Source of the DNA: Hyphomicrobiales bacterium
Lineage (GTDB): Bacteria > Pseudomonadota > Alphaproteobacteria > Rhizobiales > Rhizobiaceae
Assembly: GCA_900469445.1 (NCBI GenBank)
Contig: UBXM01000031.1
Coordinates: 48,140-112,139 of the forward strand
Length of the DNA: 64,000 nucleotides
Direction of reading: 5' to 3'
The translations under genes and the position numbers were made by a program. Below the pieces are notes generated by a model, which worked only from the letters and a program-made list of their open reading frames with translations, was not told the DNA's origin and searched no databases. Below, piece by piece: positions 34,496-43,064 of the stretch (its first letter is position 1; each line of letters opens with the position of its first letter).

Positions 34496-34858
34496 ATGCC
34501 CACAGACCTATTGTCCGAGCGATTTGCGGAAAAAGCCGCCAATCTCCTCGCAGCGATGGCGAATGCGAAGCGCATGCTCATTCTTGAGATCATCAGCAAG
34601 GAAGAAGTTTCGGTTGGTCCACTAGCGGTCATGGCAGGACTCAGCCAATCGGCTCTCTCCCAGCACCTTGGAAAATTGAAGGGCGCAAAACTGGTTCAGA
34701 CCAGGCGAAATGCCCAGACTATCTTTTACCGATGCGACGCGGGTGAGGTCAGGCGCATGTTGCAGACACTTCACGAGATTTTCGGCTCGGGCACCCCGTT
34801 GTTTCCACCGGTGGATCTAACTGACGACTGCCGAATTCCGATAACGGTCCCCGCCTAG
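34496..34858 (+). CDS. ArsR/NolR-like winged-helix repressor
   Basis: 120 aa from ATG 34496 with GGAGAT before it. MAGLSQSALSQHLGKLKGAKLVQTRRNAQTI gives the recognition helix and wing as in NolR. No metal-binding Cys. Similar regulators are encoded at 6946 and 53797. The gene stands alone, with a decayed DUF982 gene after it. Confidence 0.82.
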   Translation: MPTDLLSERFAEKAANLLAAMANAKRMLILEIISKEEVSVGPLAVMAGLSQSALSQHLGKLKGAKLVQTRRNAQTIFYRCDAGEVRRMLQTLHEIFGSGTPLFPPVDLTDDCRIPITVPA

Positions 34859-34904
34859 CAGTCGCCGTGGCACGAACGTCTTTCATGAACAGACAGAGGA
34901 TGGC

Positions 34905-35170
34905 ATGGGCGTTATTGCAATTGATTTCACGGTACGTTGGCAGACGCCGTCTATGTCTGAGATGGGCCGCAGCTAACTAAAACGATATTGGGACCGGCAG
35001 ATGCGCTGAGACACATGAAGACGATCGATCACAGATGTGGTCCAATTTATTGGCGAGCGTTCGATCTCTGCCAGCACGCCGTCACCAACGGAGTGCATCC
35101 GGAGATTTGCCGCCCGCACTTCATTGCCGCATGTGCCGACAGTGACGCAAGGCGGCTGGATGAAGAGTGA
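34905..35170 (+). pseudogene. Decayed DUF982 gene
   Basis: Starts ATG 34905 (FTVRWQTP) after GAGGATGG, then loses frame near 34948; the second frame continues VYV-stop-DGPQLTKTILGPADALRHM and CGPIYWRAFDLCQHA with RPHFIAACADSDA. Compared with the intact DUF982 gene at 45333, it carries one frameshift and one in-frame stop. A shorter frame from 35015 (51 aa) remains open. Confidence 0.6.
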
Positions 35171-35181
35171 GTTAAAAAGAG

Positions 35182-36180
35182 CTAAATGGCGAGACGGGCA
35201 GCGTCCATCGTGAGCGTTATCAATGCTCCACCAGGCGTCCAGTTGAATGTGATCGATCCTCCAAGGTGCCCGGCCATTGTGCGCTCCAATAGCCTGCTAC
35301 CGTAACCGCCTGCCCCATTTGGAACGACCACCTGGGGTCCTCCTTGCTCAGTCCATGCTAAAACGACAGTGCCGCCGCAGATCGTTCCTGAGACATCCAA
35401 GATTCCCGTTGAAAGCGAAAGAGCGCCGTATTTTAGGGAATTGGTAGCAAGCTCGTGGATGACCAGCGCCAGCCCCGTGGCGGCGCCCTCCCCTACACCC
35501 ATCCTCGGAACTGCGACCCTTATGCGTCCGGAGTAAGCTGCCGTCTCTTCATAAGGCGCAAGCAGGATCGTTATCAGGTCGCCCAAAAGAGCTGCTGTCC
35601 CTTGATCACCAGGCAAGGGCCGAACGAGATCATGCGCACGACCAAGCGCGGTTAGCCGCTGTGTGAGTTGGGCGGTCATGTCAGCGATTGAACTCGACGA
35701 CCGGGACGTCATCTGCGTTAGCCCCGTCGCGATTGCCAAGAGGTTCTTTACCCGATGGCTCATCTCGCCCGCGAGGAGTTCATGCCCCTCTTCGGCCTGC
35801 TTGCGTCCGGTCACGTCGAGAAAAATGCCTGTCATCACGCGAGCGACGATATCGTCGTCACTTCCCTGCCCCCGCGCCGAAATCCAGCGGACGTCAAGAC
35901 CGCTCAATATCCGAAAGTCAATTTCATAGGGCCCGACGAACGCGCGCGTGGCGACGAAAGCGGCCCTCACACGGTCTCGATCGGCGGGATGGATCTTGGC
36001 CGAAAGATCTTCGAAGGACAGGATACCATTGGCGCCAAGATCCCAGAGCTCGTATCCCCGGTGATCCATGATGAACGCGTCCGTGTCGACGTTCCATGTC
36101 CACAGAGCGACGCCTGCGGCCTTGATAGCGCGTCGTAGCTGACCGGACGTCCATTCCACATTCTCTTCAAGATCGATCAC
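35182..36180 (-). CDS. PAS-HWE histidine kinase
   Basis: 332 aa, soluble, from GTG 36180 with AGAGG upstream. Residues about 15-130 are a PAS domain of the PAS_3 kind (LWDLGANGILSFEDLSAKIHPADRDRV; ISARGQ). HWE part: EMSHRVKNLLAIATGLTQ with the acceptor His, VIHELATNSLKYGALS and LAWTEQGGP with the Trp-Glu. No receiver gene adjoins, so it is an orphan; such kinases often feed the PhyR general stress pathway. Confidence 0.88.
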   Translation of the reverse strand: MIDLEENVEWTSGQLRRAIKAAGVALWTWNVDTDAFIMDHRGYELWDLGANGILSFEDLSAKIHPADRDRVRAAFVATRAFVGPYEIDFRILSGLDVRWISARGQGSDDDIVARVMTGIFLDVTGRKQAEEGHELLAGEMSHRVKNLLAIATGLTQMTSRSSSSIADMTAQLTQRLTALGRAHDLVRPLPGDQGTAALLGDLITILLAPYEETAAYSGRIRVAVPRMGVGEGAATGLALVIHELATNSLKYGALSLSTGILDVSGTICGGTVVLAWTEQGGPQVVVPNGAGGYGSRLLERTMAGHLGGSITFNWTPGGALITLTMDAARLAI

Positions 36181-36198
36181 GGTGTTACCTCTCGGAGG

Positions 36199-36423
36199 TT
36201 AACCCTTGCGTGTGCGTTTTGCGATGAGACCGGCAGAGGCCTTCGCGATGTCCTCGGCTTCCTTCGCAAAGCGTGCCTCGCGCAGCCTTTGGGTCTTCGC
36301 CTCGCGCGCCTGAGCGACAGAGTCCAACTCTTCGACAACATGGTTACGGGCGAAGAACTGCGACTGGGTATGGCCAAAGGCAATCTCGGCCTGCTGCCTG
36401 GATTTCGAGTGTGTCTGTGTCAT
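36199..36423 (-). CDS. Small helical charged protein downstream of cspA (copy 1)
   Basis: 74 aa from ATG 36423 after GGAA. Mostly charged helix: RQQAEIAFGHTQSQFFARN, EELDSVAQAREAKTQRLREARFAKE. A paralogue (47960-48142) also follows a cspA gene, with matching RQNAEKAF, VHEELD, AREAK or ARRDK, and TxRLREARxA. Conserved linkage to cspA suggests a cold- or stress-related function, but none is known. Confidence 0.65.
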   Translation of the reverse strand: MTQTHSKSRQQAEIAFGHTQSQFFARNHVVEELDSVAQAREAKTQRLREARFAKEAEDIAKASAGLIAKRTRKG

Positions 36424-36462
36424 GAACAGTTCCAATTTCAAAAGCCCGCTCAGGGCGAGCAC

Positions 36463-36490
36463 AAAAAAGGCCAGGCTATTCGCCCGGCCT
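36463..36490 (-). terminator. Intrinsic terminator after cspA copy 1
   Basis: On the minus strand GGCCGGG, loop, CCTGGCC followed by a T-run. It separates cspA from the downstream small gene, so the latter needs read-through or its own start. Confidence 0.7.
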
Positions 36491-36512
36491 CGCAGATACG
36501 CGGTTTCGTCAG

Positions 36513-36531
36513 TGCCAGTACATCCGTGGTC
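36513..36531 (-). other. Conserved cspA 3' UTR element (copy 1)
   Basis: GACCACGGATGTACTGGCA on the minus strand, 21 nt after the cspA stop codon. The identical 19-mer follows both other cspA genes in this window (40098 and 47859), while most of the surrounding sequence differs. Function unknown; see findings. Confidence 0.7.
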
Positions 36532-36552
36532 AAGAACGGAACCGGGTTGGGG

Positions 36553-36762
36553 TTAGGCAGCCTGAAGGTTACAGGCCGACATCTTGCCGGACTTCACGTC
36601 GCGCTCGAGCTCGTAGCCAAGCTTCTGGCCTTCGACGATTTCGCGCATTCCGGCGCGTTCAACAGCCGAGATATGGACGAACGCGTCAGCGCCGCCGTTG
36701 TCAGGCTCGATGAAGCCAAAGCCCTTGGTGGAGTTAAACCATTTTACTGTGCCTGTGGTCAT
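36553..36762 (-). CDS. cspA: Cold-shock protein CspA family (copy 1)
   Basis: 69 aa. RNP1 motif KGFGFIEP and RNP2-like DAFVHISAVE of the OB-fold RNA-binding domain are intact. Start ATG 36762 (MTTGTVKWFN) is chosen by match to the two paralogues, with AAAGGG upstream; an ATG 18 nt earlier is also in frame. Binds single-stranded RNA/DNA and acts as an RNA chaperone. Confidence 0.95.
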   Translation of the reverse strand: MTTGTVKWFNSTKGFGFIEPDNGGADAFVHISAVERAGMREIVEGQKLGYELERDVKSGKMSACNLQAA

Positions 36763-36991
36763 GATGACGATCCCTTTCAAAGCATGATTGATCGACCGCG
36801 CAACGGAGGCGACGCGGATGGTGACAGCGATGTTTTTGAAAGGAAGGTTCGCTCAAGGCGTGGTGCTAATCACGCGGTAACCAAAGCTCAGCAAGCAAAA
36901 TATCGATAAAACCGAAAATAGAAGCAGCACACCTACAAGTCAACCTTTAGTTTTGTTTGCTCATTGAAGGAACCGGTTTTCAGTCCATATC

Positions 36992-37315
36992 ATGGTGATG
37001 GAAAAAACTCAGATTGACGACATCAATGCCCAGATCCTCAAGCTTCGGACGGCGCTGCCGATCTGGGGCGTGGAGGCGAACGATCTCGTCGAGCTCGCTC
37101 AGAACGCCGAGCGGGCGGCGATCCAGGTGGACGAGCGGACAATGCAGCGCGTCCGCGGTTTGATCGAAACGACGACTGGTTGGCACAATACCCTTCTCTA
37201 CTGGGAAGAGCAGGATGCGGCTCCTGCCCTGAGCGCTGATATTAGGGTCCTGCGCGGGTCACTCGATGCAATGCGAACCGAGGTCTCAGCTGCCACCGGC
37301 ATGTTCCCGTCCTGA
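36992..37315 (+). CDS. Hypothetical helical protein
   Basis: 107 aa, mainly helical, with no recognised domain. Composition is normal coding (AEANDLVELAQNAERAAIQVDE, a heptad-like stretch). Start may be ATG 36992 or the ATG two codons later. It precedes the gene at 37407 by 91 nt and may be in its operon. Function unknown. Confidence 0.6.
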   Translation: MVMEKTQIDDINAQILKLRTALPIWGVEANDLVELAQNAERAAIQVDERTMQRVRGLIETTTGWHNTLLYWEEQDAAPALSADIRVLRGSLDAMRTEVSAATGMFPS

Positions 37316-37406
37316 GGTTTTGGAACGATGTCGGCCGCCGACAGCAATGTTCGTGCGTCAGACCCGTTGTGAGCAATTGCAGCGCTTCCAAGGTAAGGAT
37401 AACGAC

Positions 37407-38081
37407 ATGAGCGAAACCAAGGAGTTTTCTGTCAGCACCAATGGCGACCGCTGGTCGTTGGAGACCAGCGATGGGGAAACGGTCGTGAGACACACGGCCA
37501 ATGAGCCGTCGGGTGGGCATCAAACCCTCACCGCCCTCGCGACGTTCCTCGAGGAGCGAGCCGGCAAGCCCGAACACGCGGCACTCCTCCAGGTGCTTGG
37601 GCAGACCCAGAACGAAATTGAGCAGCAATTGCGCGGCCACGAGACAGACACGTCATCCCATAGAACCGCGATGGAATATCTTCGCCTCGGCGGCCAGCGG
37701 CTTGCGAAGGTCGATGATGATATCGTTAGCACTAGAACATGGGACGGCGAGCCTCCGGAGGCCAAAGCCTACTGGCAGGCCAACGTAGAGCCCTTGGATG
37801 AAAAAGGGCGTCGAGAGGTCGCTCTCCACCTACCGTCGATTAGCGACGCTAACCCCAGACCGGAGAATATCATGGTTGACGAACGAAAAGATCCAGGAAG
37901 CGATGCATCAAGAAGTGACCCGGAAACAGCCGATCAGGCGCGAGAAGGCCTGAAGAAGCAGGCTAAAAAGGGCATGGAAAAGGCGATGAGGGCTGATAAA
38001 TCCGACGGTGCGGACATTCGTCCGGAGCAGGATCCCGCCGAAGGCTCTCGTGAAGTCATTGAGCGAGACTTATCTCGTTAA
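37407..38081 (+). CDS. Hypothetical protein with charged C-terminal extension (family C, copy 1)
   Basis: 224 aa from ATG 37407 after AAGGAT. The N-terminal 150 residues match the 149-aa protein at 41493-41942 (EFSxSxNGDxW, SGGHxT, EYLRLGGxR, DxIVSTRxWDxEP, EPLDEKxRREVxLHLPSISD). The C-terminal 75 residues are an extra charged, disordered tail rich in Lys, Asp, Glu. No known family; likely a rhizobial stress-related protein. Confidence 0.7.
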   Translation: MSETKEFSVSTNGDRWSLETSDGETVVRHTANEPSGGHQTLTALATFLEERAGKPEHAALLQVLGQTQNEIEQQLRGHETDTSSHRTAMEYLRLGGQRLAKVDDDIVSTRTWDGEPPEAKAYWQANVEPLDEKGRREVALHLPSISDANPRPENIMVDERKDPGSDASRSDPETADQAREGLKKQAKKGMEKAMRADKSDGADIRPEQDPAEGSREVIERDLSR

Positions 38082-38142
38082 AACCAATCTTGGCCTGACT
38101 CGCCCGCCTTGATGCGGTTCGAACCCGCGACCCGCGAACGCC

Positions 38143-38298
38143 TCAGTCGGGAAACCTGCATCTTTTTAATGAACTGTCCTCACCTAGCAGGTCCATCGGC
38201 TCGATCCTGCCCCCTGCAGATATTAAGTCGTCAGTAGTTTCCACGTCCTCTAGGGCAGCGAACTCGGTATCAATACGTGTGTGGGAACTAATCGCCAT
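38143..38298 (-). CDS. Small acidic protein, 51 aa
   Basis: ATG 38298 with AAGGA ten nt upstream, 51 codons, sequence beginning MAISSHTRIDTEFAALEDVE and containing a GGRIEPMDLLGED stretch. Composition and start look like a true gene although it is below the usual size cut-off. Function unknown. Confidence 0.45.
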   Translation of the reverse strand: MAISSHTRIDTEFAALEDVETTDDLISAGGRIEPMDLLGEDSSLKRCRFPD

Positions 38299-38681
38299 TG
38301 AAGCACATCCTTGGCACCTTGATCACCATCTAGTTAGCGGTTGGCCTTCGGGTTGACCCGCGGCCCAATGTGCTGGTTAGGATGCTTCTCTCTCCAAAAG
38401 AGTCTCACGCTGGAATGGCGGTCGAGGTTGATCAAGAGAGGATCAGCGCATTCAAGATTGTATTGCCTAGCGGCGCGACAATCGAAGCCGTCGAAGATGC
38501 CAAGGACATATGTTGCCCTTCAATGCTCATGATCATTCCGAGATCCGACGGGGTGAGCGATGGCGGGCTGTGGAATGGACGACCGTGAATAAACTCGATA
38601 AACCTTACACATCGCTGCGACTGGCCAGCGTTGGTGTCGACGGCGAAGCGCTTGTGCTGCCCCTTTGTGCGAGGAACATGT
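38299..38681. other. Intergenic stretch, nothing convincing
   Basis: Short frames exist on the plus strand (for example from 38415), but none has a clear ribosome site together with recognisable sequence. It may hold the promoter of the acyl carrier protein gene. Confidence 0.4.
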
Positions 38682-38945
38682 ATGCATCCAGATGAAATCC
38701 GTTCCCGGCTGACTCAAATTCTTGTCAAGAACCTCGGGATCCATCAAGACCAGATCACGAATGCCACGCTTATTGATGATGTCGCTTCCGACTCTCTTGA
38801 GATCACCCAGACAATGATGGAAGTCGAAGCGGCTTTCGAAATCGAAATATCTGACACAGACGCCGACCGGCTTATTACGGTCGGAGATCTCGTCCAGGTG
38901 GTAGGAACCCTAACAAGAAACCAGCCGCACGAAACTACCGGCTGA
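38682..38945 (+). CDS. Acyl carrier protein, stand-alone
   Basis: 87 aa from ATG 38682 (MHPDEIRSRLTQILVKN) after GAGGAAC. The four-helix ACP fold shows the phosphopantetheine Ser in ASDSLEITQTMMEVE and DTDADRLITVGDLV. No synthase, acyltransferase or ketosynthase gene is near, so its partner is unknown. It is not the housekeeping AcpP, whose DSL site is followed by DxVELVM. Confidence 0.8.
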   Translation: MHPDEIRSRLTQILVKNLGIHQDQITNATLIDDVASDSLEITQTMMEVEAAFEIEISDTDADRLITVGDLVQVVGTLTRNQPHETTG

Positions 38946-39022
38946 GTCATCAACTCCCGCGCTTCTCTAGCCGTGAACTTTACGATCGCTGATCAATTAG
39001 GTTCTTCTCGGAGGAGGCCGCG

Positions 39023-39211
39023 ATGAAGCTCGCCTTGGCAATACTGATCTTAGCCGTTTTCGTTTCAGCATTCATAAAGTTCGGGCTATCGGACCGTGAG
39101 ACGGAGCGGAAACCATCACTGCACGCCGCCCTGTGTCCAGAGCAGCAGCGGGCGAACGCCAACCTGTGTTTCAACGGGCTCGAACTACGCAATCCGGCGC
39201 GACGCTCGTGA
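39023..39211 (+). CDS. Short membrane-anchor ORF fused to esterase remnant
   Basis: 62 aa after an excellent GGAGGAGG site. The first 30 residues form a membrane helix (ALAILILAVFVSAFI); from about residue 33 the sequence (ALCPEQQRANANLCFN) is the start of the decayed esterase listed next. So a true small gene start has run into a pseudogene. May be translated, but probably not functional. Confidence 0.4.
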   Translation: MKLALAILILAVFVSAFIKFGLSDRETERKPSLHAALCPEQQRANANLCFNGLELRNPARRS

Positions 39212-39668
39212 AGCTCTGTCGATCCGCGAGATGATAGAATACGTCGTCGAGTCGCTCGGTTTGATCCTGATAAGATTTTCATTATTGGACTGTCCGCCGG
39301 AGGCGCGATGGCGACCGTCATGCTTGCGACCTATCCCGAATTGTTTGCTGCCGGCGGGATCATCGATGGGCTTCCTTATGGAACCGCCTCAGGCGTAGGG
39401 CAGGCTTTCGAAATGCCGAGCAGATCGTCCATCAGTGGGCCACCGTGCACCGTGTCTCCGACGCGCCGGATGTGATGGAGCCATCAATAGCGATAGTCGT
39501 GAGATCTGGCTCAATGAGAGCGGCAGACCGTCATCGAGATCAATCTCATCAAGGGCATGGCCCACGGTGTACCCTTGCCGTGAACAGCGAAAGCTCCGTT
39601 GGAGGCATGCTGGAGGTCGGAATTTTGTCGACCGCACGCGAGGCTGGTTGCGCGACACAGGGTTGATA
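39115..39668 (+). pseudogene. Decayed PHB depolymerase-like esterase
   Basis: Pieces in shifting frames: CPEQQRANANLCFN, then RRDAREALSIREMIEYVVESLG, then DPDKIFIIGLSAGGAMATVM with the nucleophile motif GLSAGG, LATYPELFAAGGIIDGLPYG, and near the end INLIKGMAHGVPLAV with the catalytic His region. At least two frameshifts, an internal deletion and stops interrupt it. Such esterases cut short polyhydroxyalkanoates or similar polyesters. Confidence 0.7.
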
Positions 39669-39868
39669 AGACCAAGACAGCAGGAGCTTAGAACAAAAAC
39701 GAAATAGGTATTGCAAAACCAAAAATTGAGCTTACATATTGTTTATCGACCAATGCTTGTGACGTCGTTCCAGGGCTTTGTGCTCCCGTCGGATTTCCTC
39801 TCAAATAATCGATCTTATCCCGCAAGGCATCGCGGGTACCACAACGATTGCTTTGAAAGGAAATCGTT

Positions 39869-40078
39869 ATGAACACTGGTACTGTAAAGTGGTTTAACTC
39901 CACCAAAGGCTTCGGCTTCATTCAGCCTGACAATGGCAGCACGGATGTCTTCGTGCACGTATCTGCCGTCGAGCGCGCGGGCATGCGTTCACTCTCGGAT
40001 GGTCAGAAGATCACCTATGACATCGTCCAGGACCGCAAGTCCGGCAAGAACTCTGCCGACAACCTACAGGCGGCGTAA
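39869..40078 (+). CDS. cspA: Cold-shock protein CspA family (copy 2)
   Basis: 69 aa. KGFGFIQP and DVFVHVSAVE motifs intact; start ATG 39869 with AAAGGAAA upstream. It differs from the other two copies mainly in the last 30 residues (SLSDGQKITYDIVQDRKSG). The same 19-nt element and a terminator follow. RNA-chaperone role by family. Confidence 0.95.
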   Translation: MNTGTVKWFNSTKGFGFIQPDNGSTDVFVHVSAVERAGMRSLSDGQKITYDIVQDRKSGKNSADNLQAA

Positions 40079-40097
40079 TAAGGTCATTCGCACCGCT

Positions 40098-40165
40098 GAC
40101 CACGGATGTACTGGCAGCAAAGCTGAATGACTGTGAGAGGTCGGGTTCATGCCCGGCCTTTTTGT
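40098..40165 (+). other. Conserved cspA 3' element (copy 2) and terminator
   Basis: GACCACGGATGTACTGGCA at 40098-40116, then a terminator GGTCGGG / CCCGGCC (40139-40158) with a T-run. The layout stop, element, stem, T-run equals that of the other two copies. Confidence 0.7.
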
Positions 40166-40379
40166 TTTTCCCGCCACAGAGATTGGCAATTTTAATCTCC
40201 GAAGCGTCCGCAAGGACGGGTCCGGTTTCGATCGCTGCAACATCCGGCCCGAGCGGCATCGCAGGCAGAAATGACAATAGCCTGCTCAAACGGCGAGGCA
40301 GGCATGTGGCAGACGCAGACGCCGTATCATAGGTATCGCGGTCTTTCCGACGGCCTTACCCAAACGAGAGGAGGACGCG

Positions 40380-40607
40380 ATGTCTTCCAACGAGTATTCC
40401 GGCTACGTTTCACAAAATCTGGCTCGTTCGAATGCGTTCGGATATCATGAACAAGCGACCCTTCGCACCCTTCTTGAGACCGTGGTCACCCGAGCCGCTC
40501 AGCGAATCCTGCCCGTGGCGGCGATGAGTGCCTTTCCAAATTTCGGCATCGACGGAAAAACCCGCATGCGGACGATACTTCGAGGCAGGACGCTCCTGCC
40601 AGTTTAG
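40380..40607 (+). CDS. Small hypothetical protein
   Basis: 75 aa after a strong GAGGAGG site. No recognised domain; Arg and Thr rich, helical middle (QATLRTLLETVVTRAAQRIL). It begins a run of short genes (40380, 40692, 40895, 41095) with little spacing. Function unknown. Confidence 0.5.
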   Translation: MSSNEYSGYVSQNLARSNAFGYHEQATLRTLLETVVTRAAQRILPVAAMSAFPNFGIDGKTRMRTILRGRTLLPV

Positions 40608-40691
40608 CAAATTTGCTTGGAGACAAACGCCAACCCAAATCACTCCAGCTCAAACAGCGCCGACATTTATCGGGCGCCGAAGGATAAGCCC

Positions 40692-40829
40692 ATGGCCAAA
40701 GGCCAAACCCGTAGCAACCGCGAAATCCGTAAACCGAAAAAAGACAAATCGGCAGCAGCGGCACCCGCGCCATCTGGCTCGCAGGTCAAGCTCGCTGGCG
40801 GCCACGCGGCGAGTATCGGCAAGAAATAG
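40692..40829 (+). CDS. Small Lys-rich protein, MAKGQ family (copy 1)
   Basis: 45 aa. Start MAKGQTRSNREIRKPKKDK matches the 42-aa protein at 46167-46295 (MAKGQVRGNKEARKPKKDK), and both end with a GSQVK stretch. Very basic, so RNA or membrane binding is possible; no function known. The pairing of two copies in one window supports a real gene. Confidence 0.65.
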   Translation: MAKGQTRSNREIRKPKKDKSAAAAPAPSGSQVKLAGGHAASIGKK

Positions 40830-40894
40830 CTCGGCGCTGTCACGCCACTATCATCGCAAAGGGCGCGATACCGCGCTCATTCTTCGAGGACAAA

Positions 40895-41098
40895 ATGATA
40901 AACTACACCACCCGAAAATCCGCAGAAGCGCTGTTTCGCGCACCTGCCGCCGAAGCCGGTTCCAGTGCCGAAAAGCTCTTGAACCTTCGAAAACGGATGC
41001 AACTGCGGAAGCGCGAACTGCGCGACAGCGAACGAACCGTCCGAGATGCCGCCCGTCGCCTCCGTCATCCTGTCGCAACCGCCAGGGCGCAAATGTGA
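40895..41098 (+). CDS. Small basic hypothetical protein
   Basis: 67 aa, helical and Arg-rich (LNLRKRMQLRKRELRDSERTVRD). ATG 40895 follows GAGGACA. Its stop overlaps the GTG start of the next gene by 4 nt, so the two are translationally coupled. Confidence 0.5.
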   Translation: MINYTTRKSAEALFRAPAAEAGSSAEKLLNLRKRMQLRKRELRDSERTVRDAARRLRHPVATARAQM

Positions 41099-41340
41099 CC
41101 CGGTTCGATTATACAGGCGGAGCTGGACTTTACGCCGGCAAGTCGAAGGCTGGAATAAGCGGCCCTCGCTATCGGCGGTTCGAGACGGCTGCCGAAGCCC
41201 TCCGTTTCGCCGTAGAAGACATGCCAAACGGCCAGCAGCGTGGCGCTGTGTTGGAGATTGACGAGGCGCGTTTCGATCAGAACCAGATCCGTGCGCTCTA
41301 CGACGCTGCGGGCTACCCACTTTCACGCCGCCTCGCCTGA
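41095..41340 (+). CDS. Small hypothetical protein, GTG start
   Basis: 81 aa from GTG 41095. Sequence RFDYTGGAGLYAGKS, FETAAEALRFAVEDMP and EIDEARFDQNQIRALYDAAGYPL looks like a conserved rhizobial small protein that occurs widely beside other stress genes. The GTGA overlap with the gene before decides the start. Function unknown. Confidence 0.6.
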   Translation: MTRFDYTGGAGLYAGKSKAGISGPRYRRFETAAEALRFAVEDMPNGQQRGAVLEIDEARFDQNQIRALYDAAGYPLSRRLA

Positions 41341-41492
41341 TCCGCGACAGGTTTAACCTACTCTTGGGAGGCCGGCATAAGCTTTGATCTGCGACGCCCA
41401 GAGATCCGGGATCACCGTCGCTCCCAGGCTGATCCGATAGGCTGTGGCTTTCCGTTTCCTATGAACTGACACCTGACAAAGAGGACTACGAC

Positions 41493-41942
41493 ATGACCGA
41501 TATGCAAGAGTTTGCTTCGAGTTCAAATGGAGACAAGTGGTTCGTTGGGAAGGACCCTGCGACCAGCAGGCTTTTCGTCCTCCACCGGGGGAACGCATCC
41601 TCTGGCGGCCACGAGACAAGTTCGTCGGTCGATGCTTTCCTCAACCAGCGGCCGTTCGGTCCCGAGCGTGAGGCGCTGGTCGTGTTCCTGGAGAAGAATA
41701 AAAACAGCGAAGATGCCCGAATTCGCGAAGATGCTGAGATGCCATCCCTGCGGCTGGCGGAGGAGTACCTGCGCCTCGGTGGGCGTCGGCGGGTGAAAGT
41801 CGGCGACAACATCGTCAGCACTCGAAAGTGGGACGATGAACCAGCCATGGCATCGTCATTCTGGAAGGAGCATATCGAGCCTCTGGATGAAAAGCAGCGA
41901 CGCGAGGTGAAACTGCATCTCCCATCGATCAGCGATGTCTGA
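41493..41942 (+). CDS. Hypothetical protein (family C, copy 2)
   Basis: 149 aa, paralogue of the N-terminal part of the protein at 37407-38081 (about 45% identical by eye: SSNGDKW, GGHET, EYLRLGGRR, DNIVSTRKWDDEP, HIEPLDEKQRREVKLHLPSISDV). It ends where the other copy begins its charged tail. The core is thus the functional unit. Function unknown. Confidence 0.7.
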   Translation: MTDMQEFASSSNGDKWFVGKDPATSRLFVLHRGNASSGGHETSSSVDAFLNQRPFGPEREALVVFLEKNKNSEDARIREDAEMPSLRLAEEYLRLGGRRRVKVGDNIVSTRKWDDEPAMASSFWKEHIEPLDEKQRREVKLHLPSISDV

Positions 41943-42173
41943 TCCTAAGGGCAAGCGGGTCTTGTGATGAGTCCCGGGGCTGGGCAACGAGCAAAGCCGA
42001 GCGCGGTGCACGACGCTGGCGATTGGGACGATCGAGGCGTCGGCACAGTTATCAACGGTGCGCTTCGGGCTGCATGACTGATGCGTTGATGAGCCGGTGC
42101 GGCGCGCGGAACATTTGCCTTTGCCCTGTCTTTGGGGCAGCGGCCTCACCATCAACTTTCAGGGACCGTTGCT

Positions 42174-43064
42174 ATGCCGATGCTCAAAATTCATCATCGT
42201 ACGACTTACACCTTTCGAGAGAAGGTGTCGCTGTCGCCGCACCGCCTGATGCTCAGGCCACGCGAAGGCCGCGAGCTCAGGCTGCTAAGCCATGAGATTT
42301 CCATTTCCCCCGAGGCTGAGCTGAGCTGGTCGCATGACGTATTCGGCAATGCCATCGCCTCAGCGACATTCCCGACCCCAAGCGATAGTCTGGTGGTGGG
42401 TAGCATGGCAACCGTCGATTTGACCGCATCGGCATGGCCCGTCTTCGACATTGCGGCGTCGGCAATCAACTATCCTTTTCTGTACATCGAAAATGATCGG
42501 ACTGATCTCGGTGCGCTTGCGCTTCAGCAGTACGAAGATATCGACTGCCGGCTCGCGACATGGGCGCGCGGTTTCGTCGCCGGAAGACCGACGGATACGC
42601 TATCCCTCCTCAAGGATGTCAGCCTTGGTGTTACTTCCTCTATCTCTTACCAGAGCCGGGATGAGGAAGGCACGCAGGCGCCATTGTTTACTCTTGATCG
42701 GGGTTGGGGCTCCTGCAGAGACTTTGCCGTACTATTTGTGGAGGCGGTGCGCAGTTTGGGCTTCGGCGCCCGGATCGTCTCAGGCTATCTGTTCAATCCG
42801 GGCAGCTCACTCACCGGCTCGACGGACTATGGATCGACGCATGCCTGGGCGGAGGTTTTCGTTTCGGGCGCCGGTTGGATCACATTCGATCCCACGAATC
42901 GCAGCATGGGCGGCGCCAACCTCATCCCAGTTGCTGTGATCCGCCATATCGCCCAGGCCGTTCCGATTTCAGGGAGCTTCATGGGTGCGGCAGACGCCTT
43001 ACTGTCAATGGACGTGACCGTAGAAGTCAAAGCAGTCGACCCTGTACAAGCAGCGCGGCTTTGA
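42174..43064 (+). CDS. Transglutaminase-like cysteine protease/amidase
   Basis: 296 aa from ATG 42174 (MPMLKIHHRTTYTF) after AGGGA. An N-terminal bacterial transglutaminase domain (RLMLRPREGREL, SWSHDVFGN) precedes the catalytic core with Cys in GWGSCRDFAVLF, His in STHAWAEVFV and Asp in ITFDPTN. The triad is complete. Such proteins are thought to cleave or cross-link peptides or amides; substrate unknown. No partner genes (such as alpha-E proteins) nearby. Confidence 0.85.
   Translation: MPMLKIHHRTTYTFREKVSLSPHRLMLRPREGRELRLLSHEISISPEAELSWSHDVFGNAIASATFPTPSDSLVVGSMATVDLTASAWPVFDIAASAINYPFLYIENDRTDLGALALQQYEDIDCRLATWARGFVAGRPTDTLSLLKDVSLGVTSSISYQSRDEEGTQAPLFTLDRGWGSCRDFAVLFVEAVRSLGFGARIVSGYLFNPGSSLTGSTDYGSTHAWAEVFVSGAGWITFDPTNRSMGGANLIPVAVIRHIAQAVPISGSFMGAADALLSMDVTVEVKAVDPVQAARL

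Noticed and set aside
38108..38135. tRNA T-arm-like sequence (GGTTCGAACC) in a gene gap, with similar bits near 10095 and 19617
   Set aside because: No acceptor stem, anticodon arm or D arm can be formed around any of them; not tRNA genes.
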